Assembly (NCBI GenBank): GCA_003864495.1
Contig: ML133386.1
Span: 3,421,375 to 3,485,374 of the forward strand
DNA: 64,000 bases
Direction of reading: 5' to 3'
Source of the DNA: Nemopilema nomurai
Lineage: Eukaryota; Cnidaria; Scyphozoa; Rhizostomeae; Rhizostomatidae
Below the pieces are notes generated by a model, which saw nothing but the letters and a program-made list of their open reading frames with translations, did not search any database and was not told the DNA's origin. This document shows positions 57,101-64,000 of the stretch, in pieces. The position numbers and the translations under genes are program-made. Position 1 is the stretch's first letter. Every line of letters begins with the position of its first letter.

Positions 57101-60100
57101 AAAGTGTCCCCCTATGACTTGTTTTTGTGTCACACTCGCTTAAACACGAGGAATACTGCGAGGAAGTGGTTTCGTGAGAAGATGCAACTGAAGAAACAGA
57201 TGCTTCAAAAAGGTAAAGGTTTAAAATTTCTGCAATTCGATAACAGACCACTTTTATCTGCTACGCCCACATAACAGAAAAGTCGGTGATTTGGTATCGA
57301 AAACTGCCTGATTCCTTATCTCGGCTCATTGGAGCAAAACTGATACGTGACGACAGGTTTTCTTAAGGCGATAAAACACCATGCATAATTGATGTATGCA
57401 TCCAAAGTGTCTTCAAATAAAACGGGTAGTGTGACATTTCAGAAAACGCTGGTTCTTTAGGATTCTTAAAAGTTTAAGTAGGTGAGGTCATTTTAAAACT
57501 CGACAAATCTTGGCACTGAATTGAGAATTGAACACAAAATATTTTGTTTAAATTGCCCTTAAATTCAATGTCTGGTTGCTCTTTGGTTGAAATAGCAAAA
57601 ACGACGAAGATTAAAGACGGTCTAGGATGTTGAACGGGTACCAGTAATGACGTCATAACAACATGAACAGCGGTCTTTTCTTGCAAACAACCCCCACCTG
57701 TATACAGAGTTTGCTGATGTCGCAAATCGAAGTTGCTGGGAAATAAATGGACGATGAATATACCTTCTTGGTATCAAGCCATGGAACCAAACATCAGGGT
57801 TGCCCGTGGATCCGTTGACAGCACCCTTTGGTATTTGGGTCTCTTGAAACCAACGGGCGGCGCTAGGCAAAACAGAGTTTATTACAGGGGCAAAAAGGCA
57901 AAAAGATAAAAAGTGTATTCAGCAAGCTACAACAAAATGGTAAAGAGAGAAAGCGAGAATATGTGATAGCAGTATTAATAATAAGTGGTTTTAAACTTGG
58001 AGGTTTTTTCAAGGCTGTAACTACAATGCCCGCTAAAAGTGTTGGAACAGTCCAATCATCTTTCCTACTAAACGCCTCCCTCCCCCATATACAATGTTGG
58101 ATTCCGACTGGAAAATGACAACAGATGTATGTTGGAGCGCAAATTGTGTAACCCATGTTTAGCGACATGTTCACCTACCTTCACAACATTGTTTAAGGGG
58201 GGGGGGGGAGAGAGGGTTCTGTCTGCTTGGAATAGGGAATGAAGTGAAAATATACATTTATTACGAGTACAGTCCCGGTGTGTCAACTACTTTTGGCGGG
58301 CATTGTACCTATTTTCTCATTAGAGATCGATTAGCCCAAGTTTGAATAAATAAATATCGTTCATCCCAAAATTAAAAATTTAACAATTTAACTGAGGTTT
58401 TTCTTGAGACTAACCATATTGCGCTGTTAAGTAAAGACCGCGAGGGTTGGAGGTTAATGCCCCTGATTGTTCAATCTACATAACGTAACCCTCAAAGTAG
58501 CCTTCGAAAAGCTTTCCTTGATTACCCAAACCATAATGAACAGTTACATCATATTCCGAAATCTCACTCTTCGCTGGCAATCGCCCGAGATTTTCAATCT
58601 AGAGTACCCTGAGTGATCAAGCAACGACCATTATCGCTGCTGGTGCGTGACAACCATACACAATTGCCACTTGTCTCTTGTGATTTCAGGTGTTTTTACA
58701 GTTTTCGCGATAAGAGCAAGCAGAACGACAAAATAGTCAAAACATAAAGTTATCAGGGCTCCTTGATTTAAATTCGAGCTGGTTTTCGCAACTGATTGTT
58801 CACGTTTTTCGTTACGAAGTAAAGGTGATACACCTACGATGATAATATAAATGTCATTGTTTATACTTTGTTCATAAGTGATGCCGGGGCCCGAAAAAGC
58901 AGTTTCGGGGTACAGAAATATGAAATGTGCTTAAAAGGGCTGCATTGGCAAAACAGAATGCAATTCCTATTGTAGCTGAATGCTTGTTCATAGTTGTGGA
59001 CCAGTATATCCACAACCCCCATCTCTCATAACCCTGCCAACTAAATAAATCCTGCCGTTTAGACAGAGTAAATAAAAAACGATGTATTTTTATGTATTTT
59101 TTGTCTGTGACATGGCTGGAAAACGTTCAAAAAAAGAATACCAATAAAAGAATCAACTGTGAAAGTCTTTGACTTTAAATTAGGGGGAGTGCAGCAAACC
59201 TTGTATTCGATCGCTTTCAAACCTCTTCTCCATAATACAAGATTTGTTTAAGTGAATTCGACCTACATATGGATCCAGCCAAATACAATCCATACCAGGC
59301 GAACTCTATGACCAATTAGTGACGTCAGCTTGCGCCCAGTACTAAATTTCATGATGACTAGCGCTTTAAATATAAACACATACGCCTTCCTGGTCCCTGC
59401 TCTTCCGAGCCTGTTGTGGTCGTACTTTGGGGTTTGTTTGAAGGTGTCTTCTTCTACTTCCAAACCATCTTCGTCTATTTCCTGCTCCGAAACTTCTTCT
59501 ATAGACGGTTTTCTCGAAGGCCGAATGACAACATTTTCCTTGGGATCGACCATGTTGGAAGGAGGCAGTGGAAACCACTCTTTTTCAGGCACATAAGAAG
59601 GAGATAGTGGCGTGAAATCTGTCGGAATTGAGAAGGGTAATTAAGTGCACAGTAAGAAGGGCAAAAATCAGAAAGGCATTGGGAGGCGGAGAATAAAATT
59701 TTGAAAAGTAGCAAAGGCTAACAAGAGCCAGGGTCTGGTCTTGCCTATAAGTATTCTTAGAAGGGAAAGGGAAGATGCATTTAAAAGGGTCTTTGAAAGG
59801 GTTCCTTCATTCGCACCAAACTAATTACACGTCCTATAGATTCTTCTGAAACACAAGCTTACGTGAGTTCACCTAATGCATCAGCCCTGGAATATAAGAG
59901 CCTTTGTGAATGGGGGGCGTCTTGCTTAATCAGGGCCAGTCACTGTGATAACTTTGGTGAAAATGCACTTACGCTGCTCAAAAGATAAATTTTGATAAAC
60001 CTGAGGCAATTAGGCAACGGTGAAGGCCATAATTTGCAACCTACTCTTGGGAATCTTATCAAGGGAAGCTGCCTTAATTCCAATAAAGTTCCCAACTCTC

Positions 60101-63100
60101 TCGACGTTAGAGAGAAAATTATAAACGGTTTGTGCCTCTTTTTCAGCCAACAGCCTCGTTTGTCGCACTTTCCGTCTATCCAAGAATCCTCGCACAACTG
60201 GAAAGAGAGAAAGGTGGGAAACTTAGTAAAACATCAGAAATCGAATCAAGAAAGCCCTTTATAATCAGTAGCATTTACTAGTATCTTTGGTTTTCCTTAA
60301 TTAGAGAATGAATAAATAATGAAGTTTACTTTAATTATCGCTTGAACCTGCCTTTCTTAAACAAAGTAGATGATTTTAATGAAGGCACATAGATAATAAT
60401 GAGACAGTTTGAATAACGATGGCGCAGACGTCTCTATTTATGCTTATCACTAGACTCTGAAAAGACTTTGAACACAGCTGCGCGTGCTTGGAGCCACTAC
60501 GTGCCCGCTAAAATTCCAAGGAATCAGGCAAAATTTTCTATACCCCTAGTCTGGCTGCCACCTCTAATACACGTCGAGATTTCCTGTCATAAAGATGCAA
60601 TGTTGGAATCATATAGTGTTATTGTTCGACACAAGCTTTTAATTTTGCATGAAGAAAATCGGACGGCCGTCACTGACAAAAAGTATTGAGGTTATGATTC
60701 CTAATTCCAAAGATCATTTGGATGAGTAGGGATGTAAATAAGGACAGACGCATCGTTTTACGAGAAACTAAGCAAGGGCCCTGATTTATTACCTTGGTTT
60801 TGGGGGTTTGGTTACGTAAAGTTCCTTATTGACTGTCTTATCGAAAAACCTGAAATAACGCTGACGGGTCACAAGTAGCTTGCGATAAGAAGAAAAAGGA
60901 TCGGATGGATAACCTGATATACATGCTTCAAGATTAAAAAAGACAGCAAAGAAACTCTTCTGGGGCTGCCACACTGTATAACTTAATTTCTTAATTCATT
61001 TATTCTCCAGCCATGAACTGTCTTGTGAATTGTCTTCTCGTAAAAGGATGCAAGACTTTAGAATGCGAACTTTAGAACACAAAAGGTAAATTGGCTTGTG
61101 ATATAAACCTTTGCGTGAAAAGCGCAAAATCATACAACACTATTTGTTTAAAATCATTCAACTTTCAAGCTGGAGAAACAACGACCCGATTGTTTAATTA
61201 CTTTCAAGCACTCTTTCATTGGATTCTACTCTGATTTGCCGGGGTAAACATGGAGACAAAACGGGTTGGCAAAAGAAAGCACATTTTGAAAAGCGCGTTT
61301 TGAAAATCTCAAATTGCCTGCAGCGTTTATGGTTGATGGGGTTGAAATAATCATTTTAGAGTTCTGAGAAAGGCGGGACATGACCCCCTTTTCTGAAATC
61401 GAAATTCAGGCAAAAGCTTCTTGAAAGCTGCGAAATTCATCGTGGGCAGGGGGGATGGGTTGTAAAATTGCAACAGGGTGTATCTTGGAATAAGACTGCA
61501 GTGATAATGTAAAGTTTGAAAACAGGGGCCTGTTGTCTACGCACAGATTGACAGACATCAAGGAATTGTTCAATTAACTGAACTTTGTAGATAAGAAAGG
61601 CAAACAACCTTAAAGTGGGCAGGCATGTACACAAAATGCACGTTGCAGATCTTTAACGAGTTAAACTTTTAAAATTGAAAGTGGATGAACGAGATGCTGG
61701 CCAGAATGCAACCCTTGATTTTTATGTTAAAACACTGTGACATTCGAAATAGTTTGAAAAATAGGCCTATTGTTACACAAAGGCAGCGAGTAAGAGCCAG
61801 GTAGAATTCCAGGTGATATGTCATAATGACAACACAAAACCCATTTTCAGTAAAAACGTGAACGAATTTATTCAACATTGAGACATTAAAAATCAAGGAA
61901 AATTTAGGAGCGATATGAGACAGTCTTCATAACACTGATCTAGGCCATTGTTGTGAACTCGACATGAGAACTGGCATGATTATACATACATTCAACTCCC
62001 TTTCAAAATTTCCACTGGTCCATCATTGAAGTCAGTGGTATCCCAAACGCCCTTATCCATTTTAATTACTCATTTATTTTTCTTTCTTGTTTATACCTGA
62101 GCACGTATACCACGAATGTGATCCTGCTAAGCTTTGCCGTAGATGTGGATGTAGACGATACGAGGAAAAACTTTGTGTAAATCTTTCTCTGTAAATAATA
62201 TACACAATAGAAGACTCCTGGACACACAAACCTCTTTGGATATGGACAGCGCATTTGTCAAGCCTCCGAATATATTGGGACAGAACATCCAAATGATAAT
62301 ATTTCAGGAAAACTTTGGTATGCCTTGAAAAGTATTGTATATTGAAAGACAATAAGATCAATAAAGAGCACATAAAATAAGGCTAAAATCTCTAGCATTG
62401 GAAAAAGGGATTCTTAATGCTATACAGACGTAGGCGCAATGATGTACAAAATAGATGAAAATAGATTGCATTGCTAGACAACAGCAGAAGCACATTTGTG
62501 TTCAATCAATATCTCCAAAAACTACTGTAAATAGAGGGAAAATTGCAATAGAAATAGCTATAGAAAGGTAAAAGCTATAGCAGTTTCCTTTAAACAGGTG
62601 CTAAGAAAGAGCAGGATTCAAGATGCAATAAATCATATTCATTATATGATTCGTGTTAATTTGCAAGTCTAGATTGATAGCGTCATCTCAAGAAGTCATT
62701 GAGACAGTAAGCCTATAAAAACGATAAATGCATAATCACAAATTCATGTTTGTCGACAACCTAAAATCAGTCTGCAAAAATACTTGCCAATCATAACCAA
62801 TGAGATAAAATTCTAATAATTGGAAAATGTTTAACGAAATCAAAGATTTAACATCCAAATTGCACCATTCAATGAGATGGTAAAACAATGCAGTTAGTTT
62901 CAGGCGAGGAATACCAAGGATCGTGAACTAGTTCGAGAGATCAATGCTACTCCCTGCTTGAATTGCACATCAATTGCATGAAACGAATGATCACTTCAAA
63001 TAAAAACACCTACCCTACTTTCCAGTGGTTCATCTTGGCAGTGTGCAGAATCCAAGCACAGGACTGCGCGGTCGGAGGCAAGCCGAGATCTAGCGAGATC

Positions 63101-63917
63101 ACCTTGTACCTAAAGCAAAATCGTGGGTCCCTTGATTCATAAATGCTATAATACCAACGAACATGCAAAAAGGCCACATCCACATGATGACGACATAGGA
63201 ACACTTTGCAGAGCGACAGCAATGCGTGACATGGTACAAGTCTCTGCGTGGACCAGACATGCAACAGTAGAGCAAACAACGTTACAAAAGAATACATACA
63301 AAACAATAACTATTAAATACAAAACAATTTGTCCACTTTTACTGTTAGCGAAAACCCCGATAAAAAGCCATTTTAACATTCTCAGAATATTGCAATGGCG
63401 CTATGGCAACAACAAAAGTTTTGAAACTTAGGCAGGGCGCAAATTGCCTCTGTGAAACAGAACAGACAGTGGATAGGAAGAACTTGACATTGATAAAACG
63501 TCGAAAAATTATTTACTGGAAAAGCCCAAAAACATCTCCCCAGTAGGTGACAGTGTATGGGCCTCAGAAGAAATGACAGATCATAGGAAAGGTAATCACT
63601 CCAAATACCAATGCCTGGTTATTTGAAATAAAGCAAAGGTTGTTCTCACAAAGAAAATGGGACTTAACACCAAAACTCACTTGCTGACAAAGTCCTCAAA
63701 CGGAAGCCTAACGGAGTAGCCATCTTTACGAATTTTGGTCGTTTCCAGGATACCTGTGTAATTCAGCTAGAAAGAAAAACTTTAACGTTAAATTTAACTA
63801 GAATTTGACTAAAAAAAGAGCTGGAAATTTGCTCATCCCTACTGCTTATCAAAAATTGCATATGAAAGAACATTATACCTGTCTCCTAACGTATTGGAAG
63901 TCGAATTTCGAAGGAAC
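54148..63917 (-). CDS. Unconventional myosin with IQ motif and C-terminal SH2 domain (3' part; 5' end outside window)
   Basis: This is the C-terminal 467 residues of an actin-based motor that also carries a phosphotyrosine-binding module. Minus-strand exons: 63917-63879, 63766-63681, 63109-63014, 62323-62232, 60197-60045, 59618-59384, 57862-57764, 56658-56569, 56000-55895, 55668-55578 (tentative), 55362-55328, 54936-54868, 54360-54148 (stop TAG). Residues 1-100 are the end of the motor and converter: FDFQYVRRQLNYTGILETT, RLPFEDFVSKY, NHWKVGHTKVFLKYYH. One perfect IQ motif follows at 102-112 (IQRVVRGFLDR). An acidic, Pro-containing linker (156-236) follows. The SH2 domain starts at WFHGLIPRRKAEQLL (259-273), with FLIRVSE holding the phosphotyrosine-binding Arg (about 284), CKHFFIE with the betaD His, then SLHDLIAYYSQ and LTVPC. 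The tail has DYTCLYAEL and three PPPIP motifs (410, 431, 454). All joins keep phase. I recall an SH2-bearing myosin class (XXVIII) in myosin classifications; unverified. The motor head lies beyond position 64000. Confidence 0.9.
56911..57035. mobile_element. Short element with inverted ends around a tRNA-like sequence (SINE/MITE-like)
   Basis: The 125-bp block has arms of about 27 bp: ATAGAGAGTGCGGAAAAA on the left matches, inverted, TTTTTCCGCACGCTCTAT on the right, and the pairing continues into CCGACC/GGTCGG. GATTC flanks both sides, consistent with a 5-bp target duplication. It lies in the myosin intron between the exons starting at 57862 and 56658. Confidence 0.6.
56937..57009 (-). pseudogene. 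tRNA-like sequence, degenerate
   Basis: On the minus strand, a 73-nt segment has a canonical D-arm and A box (TAGCTCAGTGGTAGAGC). Its acceptor-stem halves GACCCGA/TCTGGTC pair with one mismatch. A CTTGG stem could pair either with TCAAG or with CCAAG. The T-arm lacks the TTCRA loop, and no anticodon can be assigned with confidence. A T8 run, usable as a Pol III terminator, follows. It is most likely a tRNA-derived repeat core rather than a functional tRNA. Confidence 0.5.
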
Positions 63918-64000
63918 CTGAAATTAAATTAAAAAAAATGACAAGCCAGTGTAAAAATACGACGAATGAGAAACAGGCAACATGAGAATGATAGTTTTTC

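Noticed and set aside
60789..60974. Possible extra myosin exon on the minus strand
   Set aside because: The flanking exons 62323-62232 and 60197-60045 already join in phase to give a perfect IQ motif, so no exon is needed between them.

Overview
This is animal nuclear DNA: AT-rich, with genes split into many short exons by GT-AG introns and several genes that match human orthologues exon by exon. A secreted protein with four ShK (six-cysteine) modules, one domain per phase-1 exon, together with a pair of prostanoid-receptor-like GPCRs and a myosin ending in an SH2 domain, suggests a cnidarian, most likely an anthozoan. That assignment is an inference; no rRNA or mitochondrial marker is present.

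Layout. Positions 1-2417 (+) hold the 3' half of a cytosolic-type sulfotransferase. Positions 3029-14551 (+) hold a 12-exon secreted multi-ShK protein. Its introns carry a MITE-like element, a degenerate 20-bp tandem repeat and a hammerhead-ribozyme-like motif. Positions 19010-26127 (+) hold two tandem prostanoid-receptor-like GPCR genes; the first has no visible TM7 exon. Positions 27090-28736 (-) hold a small unidentified gene that shares a 176-bp divergent promoter with INTS14 at 28913-31594 (+). Positions 32341-41762 (-) hold a complete 19-exon ALDH7A1 (antiquitin), convergent with INTS14. Positions 44025-48577 (+) hold a complete 10-exon GTF2A1 (TFIIA alpha/beta). Positions 50386-51264 (+) hold an intronless basic protein with five helical RLS repeats. 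Positions 54148-63917 (-) hold the 3' part of an unconventional myosin: end of the motor, one IQ motif, an acidic linker, an SH2 domain and a tail with three PPPIP motifs.

INTS14, GTF2A1 and ALDH7A1 are housekeeping genes (snRNA processing, Pol II initiation, lysine catabolism) and give a firm frame. The most interesting parts are the SH2-myosin, which joins actin motor activity to phosphotyrosine recognition; the GPCR pair, whose splice phases would allow a shared last exon; the ShK protein; the hammerhead-like motif; and the RLS-repeat protein.

Exon boundaries were assigned by hand from splice consensus, phase continuity and remembered family alignments. All coordinates are predictions without transcript support.
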